Positions 15,831 to 24,454 of a stretch of DNA of 64,000 nt are shown one piece after another (positions within the stretch are counted from its first letter, which is position 1; every line of letters begins with the position of its first letter). The notes beneath the pieces were generated by a model. That model was not told where the DNA came from. It was given only the letters and a program-made list of their open reading frames with translations, and did not search any database. The stretch is from Actinomycetes bacterium (GTDB taxonomy: Bacteria; Actinomycetota; Acidimicrobiia; Acidimicrobiales; RAAP-2), in NCBI GenBank assembly GCA_021801235.1, contig JAJYYG010000115.1, positions 1 to 64,000 on the forward strand, written 5' to 3'. Made by a program: the position numbers and the translations under genes.

Positions 15831-16187
15831 ATGGACGGATCGGAGATCAAGGACGGGAACGGCGACAGGGATGACGTGCCGCATGGGACAGCTGACCGCG
15901 GGCGGGTGGACGCCCTGCAGCAGGCGCTCGGAGGATGGCGCACCCGCCTCGACGAGCTGAGGGTGCAGCTCGACCTCGGGACCCTGGATCTGCGCGACGA
16001 GGTGCACAAGCAGCTCGAGGTCACCGAGAACAGCTACCTGGCGGCCCGGTCGCAGCTGGCCCGGATCCCGGGCGACACCGCCGGGTCGCTGCGCGCCACG
16101 CTTGACGGGGTCGAGGCCGCGCTCGCCGACCTGCGCCGCGCTTACGACGACGTGGTGGCCGTGCTGCGACGGGCCCGGGAGGACTGA
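15831..16187 (+). CDS. coiled-coil protein of unknown function
   Basis: The 118-residue product has an acidic N-terminus and long amphipathic helices (RVDALQQALGGWRTRLDELRVQL; LEAALADLRRAYDDVVAVLRR) that suggest a coiled coil. ATG 15831 follows GGAGAGG. No family is recognised. Codon use matches real genes here. Confidence 0.55.
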   Translation: MDGSEIKDGNGDRDDVPHGTADRGRVDALQQALGGWRTRLDELRVQLDLGTLDLRDEVHKQLEVTENSYLAARSQLARIPGDTAGSLRATLDGVEAALADLRRAYDDVVAVLRRARED

Positions 16188-16241
16188 CCTCGGCATCCGT
16201 CCCGCTGGACGGTGCGGGGACGTTCCCGGCCGGCCGGATCG

Positions 16242-16257
16242 CCGGGACCGGTCCCGG
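16242..16257. repeat. perfect 16-bp palindrome downstream of the coiled-coil gene
   Basis: CCGGGACCGGTCCCGG is a perfect palindrome with no loop, about 55 bp after the stop at 16187 and about 100 bp from the 3' end of tRNA-Val. It could be a binding site or half of a terminator. No U tract is seen. Confidence 0.3.
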
Positions 16258-16353
16258 AACGGTTCCGACCACGGTTGTCCGCTTTCGGGCTGAGATCACC
16301 TTCGTCACTGGCGCTCGGTCCGGAGCCGGGCGTTCAGCAACCAGCGACCAGCG

Positions 16354-16426
16354 TGGGCCGTAGAGGACTCGAACCTCTGACCCCTTGCGCGTCATGCAAG
16401 TGCGCTACCAACTGCGCCAACGGCCC
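16354..16426 (-). tRNA. tRNA-Val (anticodon GAC)
   Basis: The minus strand folds as a cloverleaf: acceptor GGGCCGT with ACGGCCC, D-arm GCGCAGTTGGTAGCGC, anticodon stem CTTGC/GCAAG with loop ATGACGC (anticodon GAC), and T-arm around GTTCGAG. The discriminator is A and CCA is not encoded. A possible -10 (TAGCGT, 16442-16437) lies about 10 bp upstream of the 5' end. The 245 bp beyond it, up to 16671, hold nothing I can support. Confidence 0.95.
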
Positions 16427-16671
16427 TTGGCGGGAGACGCTACCACCCGGGGGAAGCCCGGACGGGCGGTGACCCCACCGGGTCGGCTCCGGAAGGGATC
16501 CGATGCCGGTGCCCGATCCGGGCGGGGCCGGCCCGTCCGCCGTGCGAGGAGCGGAACGCGAGCGGGCGCACTCGTGTGCTCCCGCCACGGCACCCCGCCT
16601 CCCCTCGAAGACCGCCCACGCCTTCCCTCGCAGACCGGAGCTCGGCTCAGTCGCCTGACACCGCGCCAAGA

Positions 16672-16732
16672 CCCGATGCAGGGCCGACACCCGATGCAGG
16701 GCCGACACCCGATGCAGGGCCGACACCCGATG
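16672..16732. repeat. 18-bp tandem repeat (three copies plus a partial) next to tRNA-Cys
   Basis: CCCGATGCAGGGCCGACA is repeated without change at 16672-16689, 16690-16707 and 16708-16725, followed by CCCGATG. The array ends four bases from the encoded CCA end of tRNA-Cys. It would be part of the tRNA 3' trailer. No coding frame is supported across it. Confidence 0.9.
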
Positions 16733-16735
16733 AAC

Positions 16736-16810
16736 TGGAGGCGGCGGGCGGAATCGAACCGCCGTACGGGGCTTTGCAGGCCCCTGCCTAAACCACTCGG
16801 CCACGCCGCC
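16736..16810 (-). tRNA. tRNA-Cys (anticodon GCA) with encoded CCA
   Basis: The minus strand gives acceptor GGCGGCG/CGCCGCC, D-arm GCCGAGTGGTTTAGGC, anticodon stem GGGGC/GCCCC with loop CTGCAAA (anticodon GCA), and T-arm GGCGG/CCGCC. The discriminator T is followed by CCA at 16738-16736, so the 3' end is encoded, unlike the other two tRNAs in the window. Confidence 0.95.
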
Positions 16811-16855
16811 CAGGCGCCGAATCCTAGCCCGCCCCCCAGGTGGTTGAATCTCCCC
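16811..16855. promoter_or_regulatory. 45-bp divergent promoter between tRNA-Cys and the glycosyltransferase
   Basis: On the minus strand TTCAAC, 16 bp, then TAGGAT (16826-16821) forms a plausible -35/-10 ending about 10 bp before the tRNA 5' end. On the plus strand TTGAAT (16844-16849) lies six bases before the ATG at 16856, which would suit a leaderless transcript. Both promoters would have to overlap. Confidence 0.4.
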
Positions 16856-17878
16856 ATGCGCATTGGATTGATCGCTCCACCGTGGACTCCCATCCCGCCG
16901 ACGCTGTACGGGGGCATCGAGCTGGTGGTGGATCAGCTGGCGAGGGGACTGCAGGAAGCCGGTCATGAGGTCCTGCTCTACGCCACCGGGGATTCGACCT
17001 GCCCGGTCCCCCGGGCATGGGTGCTGCCCACCGCCGAAGGGTCGCGGATCGGAATGGCCGTCCCCGAGATCCGCCACGTCATCCACGCCTACCAGGCCGT
17101 CCGCGAGTGCGACGTCGTCCACGACCACACCATGATGGGGCCGTTCCATGCCGCCGGCTTCCCCGACCTCCCGGTCGTCACCACCATCCACGGACCGTTC
17201 AACGACGAGCTCACCGACCTGTACAGCGCGCTCGCCGGCCGCGTCCCGATCGTGGCCATCTCCCACGCCCAGCACCGTGCCGCGCCGGAGGTGCCGATCG
17301 CCCGGGTGATCCACCACGGCGTCGACGCCTCCATGTTCCCGGTCGGAGACGGCGCCGGGGACAAGGACGGCCCCTACGTGGTGTTCCTCGGTCGGATGGC
17401 CGAGGACAAGGGAGCCCACCGCGCCATCGCCATCGCCCGGGCCGCGGGCATGCGCGTCCTCCTGGCGGCGAAGATGCGGGAGCCGCTCGAGGTGCAGTAC
17501 TTCACCGAGCAGGTCGAACCTCTGCTCGGTCCCGATGCCGCCTATCTCGGAGAGGTGTCCCACCAACGGAAGCTCGAGCTGCTGGCCGGTGCCGCGGCAC
17601 TGCTCTTCCCCATCCGCTGGAACGAGCCCTTCGGCATGGTGATGATCGAGGCGATGGCGTGTGGGACACCCGTCCTCGCGTTCCCCGAGGGAGCTGCCCC
17701 GGAAGTCGTCGACGACGGAAGGACCGGCTTCCTCTGTGCCGACGATGCCGAGATGGTCCAGGCCCTCGGCCGTCTCTCGGAGCTGCGACGCTCGGACTGC
17801 CGCGCCGCCGTCGAGGGCTACTTCTCCACCCAGCGGATGGTGGCCGAGCACATCGAGCTGTTCGAGTCGCTCCTCTGA
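16856..17878 (+). CDS. GT4-family glycosyltransferase
   Basis: The 340-residue GT-B enzyme has an N-terminal Rossmann lobe (RIGLIAPPWTPIPPTLYGGIE, the acceptor-side glycine loop) and a C-terminal nucleotide-sugar lobe with VVFLGRMAEDKG and the EPFGMVMIEAMACGTPV signature. It would transfer a sugar from a nucleotide donor to a glycan, lipid or small molecule. No ribosome binding site is obvious, and translation may be leaderless. No capsule or cell-wall genes adjoin it, so the acceptor is unknown. Confidence 0.85.
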   Translation: MRIGLIAPPWTPIPPTLYGGIELVVDQLARGLQEAGHEVLLYATGDSTCPVPRAWVLPTAEGSRIGMAVPEIRHVIHAYQAVRECDVVHDHTMMGPFHAAGFPDLPVVTTIHGPFNDELTDLYSALAGRVPIVAISHAQHRAAPEVPIARVIHHGVDASMFPVGDGAGDKDGPYVVFLGRMAEDKGAHRAIAIARAAGMRVLLAAKMREPLEVQYFTEQVEPLLGPDAAYLGEVSHQRKLELLAGAAALLFPIRWNEPFGMVMIEAMACGTPVLAFPEGAAPEVVDDGRTGFLCADDAEMVQALGRLSELRRSDCRAAVEGYFSTQRMVAEHIELFESLL

Positions 17879-18035
17879 CGCCGTTCCGACCGCCCTCCGG
17901 CGGGACACCCGCCGGTGCCAGGCGACGTGTCGCGGGGGATCCGGCCGCGCGACCGCCCGTCGCAGGCCGCCGGTCCCTTCGGTCGGCCAGGCACCCGGGG
18001 GCCCGTTCGGCACCGGCGTCCCCTGGTGGATCCCC

Positions 18036-18065
18036 ACGCTCCGTGTTACGCCGCTACGCTCCGTG
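18036..18065. repeat. 10-bp direct repeats upstream of the diguanylate cyclase
   Basis: ACGCTCCGTG occurs at 18036-18045 and 18056-18065, 20 bp apart, ending four bases before the GTG at 18069. This spacing suits a regulator binding two sites on one DNA face. If so, the true start is more likely the ATG at 18120. Confidence 0.3.
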
Positions 18066-18068
18066 ACA

Positions 18069-19709
18069 GTGAGGTGGCCGACGATTCGGTACAAGGACAA
18101 GGGCTCCCCGATCGGCTCCATGTCCGTCGTGGTGAGGATCGCGTTCGTCATCTACGCCACGATCCCGATCTACGGGGCCGCCGTCGAGTCCTACCACCGG
18201 GCGCCGTTCCGACCGGTGGCGTCGGGCATCGGCGTCCTGCTCCTCGCCGTGCTGGTCGCCAGCACCTACGTCGACTTCCGGCGGGCCCGCCAGGGCAGGT
18301 CGGAGCTCCTCCGGCCGTGGTTCTCCTTTTTCCAGATCTGCATCGCCATCGCCATCGTCGCCATCCTCAACCTGACCGCCGGCGGGGTCGTCGGGACCTA
18401 CTACGTGCTCTTCCTCCTTCCGCTCCTGGTCGCCGCCATCATGGGCAACGTGACCATGATGGCGGCGACCTGGCTCCTAGCCCTGGGCGCCCTCGGGGTC
18501 GTCGTGCACTTCAAGAGCGGCCACCATGCGGAGACCCTGGTCTGGACGGTCGCGGTGAGCGGCGCCGCGTGGGCCGGGGCCGCTCTGGCCGTCCACTTCG
18601 CCGTCCGCCAGTTCCTCGAGTCGATCCGCATCGCGGAGAGTGTGTCCGAGCTCGCCACCACCGCACAGCGGGTCCACTCCTGGCCCGGCGGACTCGAGCC
18701 GTGCCTGCCCCTGCTCGCCTCGGCCACAGCCGCCGACTCGCTGGTCGTCCACGCCGGACCGGCCGGGGCCGCCCTGGAGCCCGTCGCCCACTACCGGCGG
18801 GGGAAGCCCGGCGGGCGCGGCTCCTCGGCCGGACCGGCACCCGAAGGGGCGACGGCTGCGACCGTCGAGGGCGGCATCCGCCGGGCGCGAGACACGCAAC
18901 GGGTCGTCCACATCGACCACTCGATGTACATCCCCAACCGGACGGCGTCCGGTACGGACATCGTGATCGTGGCCACCCGCGACCGCGTCCCGTTCCTGGC
19001 GGTCTCCACGCTGAACAGCGCGGTGACCTCCGGTCAGCTGGTCGCCGGCATCGCCGAGCGCGTCGTCCTCGTCGACGAGCTCCGGGAGGAGGCGGTCACC
19101 GATCCCCTCACCGGACTGACCAACCGGCGGGGCATGCGCGAGGTGCTGGACAGGATGCTCGCCCATGCGGCCCGCTCCCGGGAGGCGTTCAGCGTGGCCA
19201 TGGTCGACCTCGACGAGTTCAAGACGTTCAACGACCGCTGGGGCCATCTGGCCGGGGACGACGTCCTACGCTCCGTCGGCAGGTCCCTGCGATCCGGCGT
19301 GCGGGCACAGGACGTCGTCGTGCGCTTCGGCGGCGAGGAGTTCTGCCTCCTGCTCCCGGGCACGGGGGAGGACGGGGCGCGCACGCTGGTCGAACAGTTG
19401 CGGACCACCATGCCGCGTTCCGAGACCCTGCCCGGCGGGGCCCACCCACCGACCTTTTCCGCGGGGATCGCCACCTGGGACGGGCAGGAGGATCGACGGT
19501 CGCTCCTGCGTCGGGCCGATGTCGCGCTCTACCGTGCCAAGGAAGCGGGGAGGAACCGGGTGGAGTCGGACCCACCACCGGGTGATCCCACCGCCGATCG
19601 CCCGGGCGATGCCGGTATCGGGGGCCGGACGGCGCCGTGGCTCAAGCACGCCTCCGCAACAGCAGCCATCCCACCCAGGCGACGACGGCGACCGCCACCG
19701 CCGTCTTGA
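18069..19709 (+). CDS. membrane diguanylate cyclase (GGDEF domain)
   Basis: Up to 546 residues are predicted, starting at GTG 18069 or ATG 18120. Five or six hydrophobic helices fill roughly residues 17-185. A poorly conserved GAF-like region follows, then a GGDEF domain at about 350-500 with DPLTGLTNRRG and RFGGEEF, the active signature. RAQD, five residues before it, is the RxxD inhibitory site. It should make c-di-GMP and be product-inhibited. The last 22 codons overlap the convergent gene at 19642-19851. Confidence 0.85.
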   Translation: MRWPTIRYKDKGSPIGSMSVVVRIAFVIYATIPIYGAAVESYHRAPFRPVASGIGVLLLAVLVASTYVDFRRARQGRSELLRPWFSFFQICIAIAIVAILNLTAGGVVGTYYVLFLLPLLVAAIMGNVTMMAATWLLALGALGVVVHFKSGHHAETLVWTVAVSGAAWAGAALAVHFAVRQFLESIRIAESVSELATTAQRVHSWPGGLEPCLPLLASATAADSLVVHAGPAGAALEPVAHYRRGKPGGRGSSAGPAPEGATAATVEGGIRRARDTQRVVHIDHSMYIPNRTASGTDIVIVATRDRVPFLAVSTLNSAVTSGQLVAGIAERVVLVDELREEAVTDPLTGLTNRRGMREVLDRMLAHAARSREAFSVAMVDLDEFKTFNDRWGHLAGDDVLRSVGRSLRSGVRAQDVVVRFGGEEFCLLLPGTGEDGARTLVEQLRTTMPRSETLPGGAHPPTFSAGIATWDGQEDRRSLLRRADVALYRAKEAGRNRVESDPPPGDPTADRPGDAGIGGRTAPWLKHASATAAIPPRRRRRPPPPS

Positions 19710-19851
19710 CCGCGAACCAGATCACTCCGGCGATGAAGTGGAACAGCGCGAACAGGACGACGACCGCCACGATCCCGGCCCCGACGAGGAGCACGCCGTC
19801 GAGGGCCCGGAGCCCCGAACCACTCTTTTCGGAACCACGGTCTGAGGCCAT
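19642..19851 (-). CDS. small membrane protein (69 residues)
   Basis: The product has a polar N-terminus followed by two hydrophobic helices (ALDGVLLVGAGIVAVVVLFAL; WFAVKTAVAVAVVAWVGWLLL) and an RRRA end. The ATG at 19851 is preceded by GGAG at close spacing. It overlaps the 3' end of the diguanylate cyclase by 68 bp on the opposite strand. No family is recognised. Confidence 0.6.
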   Translation of the reverse strand: MASDRGSEKSGSGLRALDGVLLVGAGIVAVVVLFALFHFIAGVIWFAVKTAVAVAVVAWVGWLLLRRRA

Positions 19852-19949
19852 GGCTCCACGGTAGCGTCGGATCGATCACAGGAGGCGGCGGGGGCGCCAG
19901 AGGCTCCTGAGCGGAGCGGTCCTCCCGGGACCGGTGGTACGGTCCGCGG

Positions 19950-22310
19950 ATGTCTCTGCGCGACCGTCGCCAGGCGCTCATCGATCGCCCCGACCTCCAG
20001 GGGGACGCGTTCTGTCGTGCGTACACCGCAGTGGCCGACTCCTGGCTGACCGAGCTCTTCGACACGGCCACCGACGGCGATCCCCGGGGCATCGCCCTGG
20101 TCGCAGTGGGCGGGTACGGTCGCAAGGAGCTCAGCCCCTACAGCGACCTCGACGTCCTGCTGGTCCACCGGGGGAGGCGCGACGTCTCCGCGTTGGCCGA
20201 CCGCATCTGGTACCCGGTCTGGGACGAGGGGATCTCGTTGGACCACAGCGTACGGAGTCCCAACGAGGCACTGGACCTGGCGGGCGAGGACCTCCGGGTG
20301 GCGCTCGGGCTGCTCGACGCGAGAGTGGTCTGCGGCGATCCCAAGGCCGCCGAACCGTTGGTGAGCGGCGCCCGCGAGCGGTGGGCCCGGCAGAAGCCGC
20401 CGTGGCTCGACGTCCTCGCCGATCTCGTCGTCGAACGGCACGCGAGCCACGGGGACGTCGCCTTCCTCCTCGAGCCCGACCTCAAGGAAGCCCATGGCGG
20501 GCTACGCGATGTGGCGGCGCTCGCCGCACTCGTCGGGGCCGTTCCCTCCCTGGCCGACTACGTGGACACGACGGCGATCGACGACGCCCGTTCGGTGCTG
20601 ACGCGCGTCCGGGTGGCACTCCACCGGCGCGCGGGTCGCGCGCTCGACAAGCTGCTCCTCCAGAGCCAGGACGAGGTCGCGGCTGCCCTGGGCGAGGCGG
20701 ACTCGGACGGGTTGATGGCCGCGGTGGCGGGGGCCGGACGCACCGTGTCGTGGGAGAGCGACGACGCCTGGCGCCGTCAGGGCAGCAGGTCGGAACAGCC
20801 CGGTCGCCGGAGGCGCCGCCGCTCGCGAACCGGCGGTTCCGACGGGCAGATCGGCCCGAGCGAGCCGGGCCTGACGGTGGTGGAGGGAGAGGTCGTCCTC
20901 ACCGACGAGGCGGACGTCAGCGGAGACGCCTCGCTCTCCCTCCGGCTCGCCGCCGCCGCCGCCGAGCACTCCCTCCCCATCTCCCGGGATGCGCTCAACC
21001 TGCTGGGCCGCAAGGCACCCGCGCCCGACTCCCCGTGGTCGGTGCCCCTCCGCTCCGTCCTGGTCCGTGCCCTCGCCGCCGGTCCTCCGGCCGTCCTCGC
21101 GCTGGAGGCGCTCGAACAACGGATGCTCTTCAGCCGCTATCTGCCGGAGTGGGTTGCTGTCCGCAACAAGCCGCAACGCAACCCGTACCACCGGTTCACG
21201 GTCGACCGGCACCTGCTCGAGACCGCCGCCAACGCCGCCACCATCGCCCACCGGGTCGAGCGGCAGGACCTCCTCCTGCTGGGAGCGCTGCTCCACGACA
21301 TCGGCAAGGGATTCCCCGGGGACCACACCGAGGCCGGCATGGAGGTCGTCGCCTCCGTCGGCACCCGGCTCGGGTTGGCGCCGGCGGACGTGGAGACGCT
21401 GGTGACCATGGTGCGACTGCATCTCCTTCTGCCGGAGGTGGCCACCCGGCGCGACCTGGAGGATCCGGCGACGGCACGACGGGTGGCCGACGAGGTCGGC
21501 GACCCGGCCACCCTCGACCTCCTGGCCGCCCTGGTCGAAGCCGACGGCCTGGCGACCGGGCCCTCGGCGTGGGGGCCCTGGAAGGCGGGGCTGGTATCGG
21601 ACCTGGTCGAACGGACCGGTCTCCTGCTGGCAGGCGAACGGTCCCTGCCGCGCTCCCCCTGGCTGACCGAGGAACTGCAGGCGGTGATGGAGACGGTCCG
21701 GTCGCAGGGGATGCCCGCCCTCTCGATCGACGGGTCCGTGGTCACCGTGGTCGCGCCCGACCGACCTGGCCTCCTGGCCGACGTCACCGGGGTCCTGGCC
21801 CTCCACGGCCTGAACGTCCGGTCGGCGGACGTGACCGGCGAGGACGGCGTGGCCGTGGAGGTCTTCACCGCCGAGCCGGCCCGTGGCCGCTGGCCGGCGG
21901 CCGCCCGCCTGGCCGAGGACCTGGCCGCGGTGGGCGCCGGGCGGCTCGCGCTCGACACCCGTCTGGCCGAGAAGGCCCACACCTACCGGAACGAGCGGCG
22001 CTCGGTCGCCCCCCAACTGGTCGAGGCACGGGTGACGGTGGACAACAGTGCCTCGGAGCGGGCCAGCGTGGTGGAGGTGCGCGCCGAGGACGTCGTCGGA
22101 CAGCTGCACCGGATCACGCGGGCCCTCGGTGCCAACGGTCTGGACGTAGCCTCGGCGCGGGTGTCCACCTTCGGGCCCGCCGTGGTCGACGCCTTCTACG
22201 TGCGCACGGTCGGGGGCGGGAAGCTGGTCGATCCGCGGGCGATCGACGCGGTCGCCCGTTCGCTCCGGGACGCGGTGGCGCGGGATGCGGGCCTCCCGGC
22301 GACCGGCTGA
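19950..22310 (+). CDS. glnD: [protein-PII] uridylyltransferase/uridylyl-removing enzyme GlnD
   Basis: The 786-residue enzyme has the expected order: nucleotidyltransferase (GGYGRKELSPYSDLDVLLVH), an Arg-rich linker at about residues 275-295, an HD domain (LHDIGKG with DHTEAG), and two ACT domains (VTVVAPDRPGLLADVTGVLA; VVEVRAEDVVGQLHRITRAL). It modifies and demodifies PII proteins according to glutamine level. No glnB, glnK or amt gene is nearby. Confidence 0.9.
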   Translation: MSLRDRRQALIDRPDLQGDAFCRAYTAVADSWLTELFDTATDGDPRGIALVAVGGYGRKELSPYSDLDVLLVHRGRRDVSALADRIWYPVWDEGISLDHSVRSPNEALDLAGEDLRVALGLLDARVVCGDPKAAEPLVSGARERWARQKPPWLDVLADLVVERHASHGDVAFLLEPDLKEAHGGLRDVAALAALVGAVPSLADYVDTTAIDDARSVLTRVRVALHRRAGRALDKLLLQSQDEVAAALGEADSDGLMAAVAGAGRTVSWESDDAWRRQGSRSEQPGRRRRRRSRTGGSDGQIGPSEPGLTVVEGEVVLTDEADVSGDASLSLRLAAAAAEHSLPISRDALNLLGRKAPAPDSPWSVPLRSVLVRALAAGPPAVLALEALEQRMLFSRYLPEWVAVRNKPQRNPYHRFTVDRHLLETAANAATIAHRVERQDLLLLGALLHDIGKGFPGDHTEAGMEVVASVGTRLGLAPADVETLVTMVRLHLLLPEVATRRDLEDPATARRVADEVGDPATLDLLAALVEADGLATGPSAWGPWKAGLVSDLVERTGLLLAGERSLPRSPWLTEELQAVMETVRSQGMPALSIDGSVVTVVAPDRPGLLADVTGVLALHGLNVRSADVTGEDGVAVEVFTAEPARGRWPAAARLAEDLAAVGAGRLALDTRLAEKAHTYRNERRSVAPQLVEARVTVDNSASERASVVEVRAEDVVGQLHRITRALGANGLDVASARVSTFGPAVVDAFYVRTVGGGKLVDPRAIDAVARSLRDAVARDAGLPATG

Positions 22311-22392
22311 CCGTCCCGTCGACCGGTGCGGTCGGGAACGATCGCGACCCCGTTCCGGAATCCCTGCTGGTACGGTGGGGGCGGAGGTGCCG

Positions 22393-23571
22393 ATGTCCCG
22401 ATCCCGATCCCGTACCCGCGTCCATGCGCGACGCAGCGCCCGGTCGAGCCGGGGGACGTCGCGCCTCCTCGTCGTGTCCGTCGTGGTGGTGGCCCTGGCC
22501 GTGGTCGGAACCGGCGTCGCCGTCGTCGCCACCAAGGGGATCCACGGGGGGAGTGGCGCGGCGGCCCCCGGCGTCGCCAAGGGGACCCCTGCCGCCCTCA
22601 GCGCTCCCCCGCTCCACGTTGTCGCCACCTCCCCGGCCGCAGGCGCCACCGCGGTGGCCACGGACGCGGCCATCTCGGTGCAGTTCTCCGCCCCCCTGAG
22701 CTCCAGCTCGCCGCCGCCGACGCTCGCTCCTGCGGTGGCCGGGTCCTGGCAGCTCCTCACGCCGACCGTCTACACCTTCGTGGCCGCCGCCCCGCTGATC
22801 CCGTCGTCGACGGAGACCATCACCGTGCCGGCGTCGACCACGGGCGCGTCGGGTCGGACGCTGGGCACCCCGACCACCGCTCAGTTCACGGTGGCCACGG
22901 GAGGGTTCCTCCGACTCCAGCAGCTCCTGGCCTCCCTCGATTACCTTCCGTTGAGCTTCACCCCGTCCGCGCCGTTGGCCGCCCCGCAGGAGGCGGCCCA
23001 ACCGCAGGAGGGGACGTTCGCCTGGCGTTGGAACGAGCCGGCCTCGCTCGAGTCGCTCTGGACGCCGGGCTCCGCCAACGTCATCACCCAGGGCGCGGTG
23101 ATGACGTTCGAGAGCCAGCACAACATGAAGACCGACGGGATCGCCGGCCCGGCGGTGTGGGAGGCGTTGCTGGCGGCCCAGGCGGCCGGTACCGTCGACA
23201 CGGCCGCCTACAACTACGTCAGCGTCTCGGAAGCCCTCCCCGAGACGGTGACCGTCTACAGCGACGGGGCGCCGGTGTACAACACTCCGGCCAACACCGG
23301 GGTGGCGGGCGCCCTGACCAGCGTGGGCACGTTCCCGGTCTATCTCCGTTACACCTCGCAGACGATGTCGGGCACCAACCCGAACGGGACGAAGTACGTC
23401 GATCCTGGCATCCCTTGGATCAGCTACTTCAGCGGCGGCGACGCCCTCCATGGGTTCGTGCGTGCCAGCTACGGGTTCCCCCAGAGTAACGGCTGTGTGG
23501 AGATGCCGCCCGCCAACGCCGCGGTGGTGTGGCCACTCACCCCGATCGGGACCCTGGTCACCGTCGCCTGA
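22393..23571 (+). CDS. secreted L,D-transpeptidase (YkuD) with Ig-like and peptidoglycan-binding regions
   Basis: The 392-residue protein starts with a basic stretch and a single membrane or signal helix (LLVVSVVVVALAVVGTGVAVV). An Ig-like domain and a peptidoglycan-binding motif (GAVMTFESQHNMKTDGIAGP) follow. The YkuD domain ends in HGFVRASYGFPQSNGCVEMP, with catalytic His and Cys. It should form 3-3 cross-links in peptidoglycan or attach proteins to it, outside the membrane. ATG 22393 follows GGAGG. Confidence 0.85.
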   Translation: MSRSRSRTRVHARRSARSSRGTSRLLVVSVVVVALAVVGTGVAVVATKGIHGGSGAAAPGVAKGTPAALSAPPLHVVATSPAAGATAVATDAAISVQFSAPLSSSSPPPTLAPAVAGSWQLLTPTVYTFVAAAPLIPSSTETITVPASTTGASGRTLGTPTTAQFTVATGGFLRLQQLLASLDYLPLSFTPSAPLAAPQEAAQPQEGTFAWRWNEPASLESLWTPGSANVITQGAVMTFESQHNMKTDGIAGPAVWEALLAAQAAGTVDTAAYNYVSVSEALPETVTVYSDGAPVYNTPANTGVAGALTSVGTFPVYLRYTSQTMSGTNPNGTKYVDPGIPWISYFSGGDALHGFVRASYGFPQSNGCVEMPPANAAVVWPLTPIGTLVTVA

Positions 23572-23594
23572 GGCGTCGACCGCCTGAGGCGTCG
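23565..23594. repeat. tandem self-complementary repeats at the end of the transpeptidase gene
   Basis: CGCCTGAGGCGTCG occurs at 23565-23578 and 23581-23594. Each copy contains the hairpin CGCCT-g-AGGCG. They sit across the stop codon and before the convergent gene ending at 23603, so they may act as a terminator. Confidence 0.35.
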
Positions 23595-23602
23595 GCGGGT
23601 CC

Positions 23603-24454
23603 TCATCCAGTGGTCCCGCCCGTGTTGCCCGCCGACGGGAACTGTGGGTCGCGGCGTTCCCTGACAGCTCGGACGCCCTCGGCCGCATCCGGACCGAGGA
23701 ACCCCAGCATCTCCAGTGCCAGCGACTCCCCGAACGTCGGTGCCGCCTGGGCCAGCCACCGGTTCAACACCCGTTTGGTCCACTGGGTGGCGCTCCGGCT
23801 CCCGGCAGCGAGCCGCGAAGCGACCGCCACCGCAGCCTCGAGCACCTCGTCGTCGGGGACGCACCGCGTCACCAGACCGATCCGTTCCGCCTCCGGTCCG
23901 TCGACGAAGTCGGCGGTGAGGAGGTAGTACTTCGCCTTCGCCATGCCGCACAGCAACGGCCACAGCAGCGCGGCGTGATCGCCGGCGGCCACTCCGAGCC
24001 GGGCATGGCCGTCCGACAGCCTGGCCGACTCTCCGACGATGCTCACGTCCGCCAGGAGGGCGACCGCCAGCCCGGCCCCGACGGCGACGCCGTTGACGGC
24101 GGCGACGATCGGCTTCACCGAGGCCAGCATGGAGTCCACCAGCGCTCCGGCGTCGTGCCACTGCTCCAGCACCGTCGCGTGGTCCCGGGTCATCCGCTCC
24201 ACCATCTCCAGATCCCCCCCGGCGGAGAAGGCGCGTCCGGCGCCGGTGACGACCGAGACGGCCACCCGGTCGTCGTGGTCGATGACCCGCCACACCTCGG
24301 AGAGCTCGCGGTGCAGCCGTTCGTTCGCCGCGTTGAGGACGTCCGGCCGGTCGATGGTGACCACCAGCACCGAGTCCGTCCGGCGTTCGAACCGGAGATG
24401 CTCGAACGCCCCGTACGGGTCCTGCGCAGGGAAGGTTCCCGATCCCTCGCTCAT
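23603..24454 (-). CDS. enoyl-CoA hydratase/isomerase-family protein
   Basis: The 283-residue crotonase-fold protein contains AFSAGGDLEMVERM (oxyanion-hole region) and GVAVGAGLAVALLADVSIV, then DGHARLGVAAGDHAALLWP, where Gly or Asp replaces the usual second catalytic Glu. Lyase or isomerase activity is therefore uncertain. Its ATG overlaps the stop of the methyltransferase gene (ATGA), so the two are coupled. Confidence 0.75.
   Translation of the reverse strand: MSEGSGTFPAQDPYGAFEHLRFERRTDSVLVVTIDRPDVLNAANERLHRELSEVWRVIDHDDRVAVSVVTGAGRAFSAGGDLEMVERMTRDHATVLEQWHDAGALVDSMLASVKPIVAAVNGVAVGAGLAVALLADVSIVGESARLSDGHARLGVAAGDHAALLWPLLCGMAKAKYYLLTADFVDGPEAERIGLVTRCVPDDEVLEAAVAVASRLAAGSRSATQWTKRVLNRWLAQAAPTFGESLALEMLGFLGPDAAEGVRAVRERRDPQFPSAGNTGGTTG

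Noticed and set aside
16672-16732. Tandem repeats resembling a small CRISPR array
   Set aside because: Copies are directly adjacent with no spacers and there are no cas genes.
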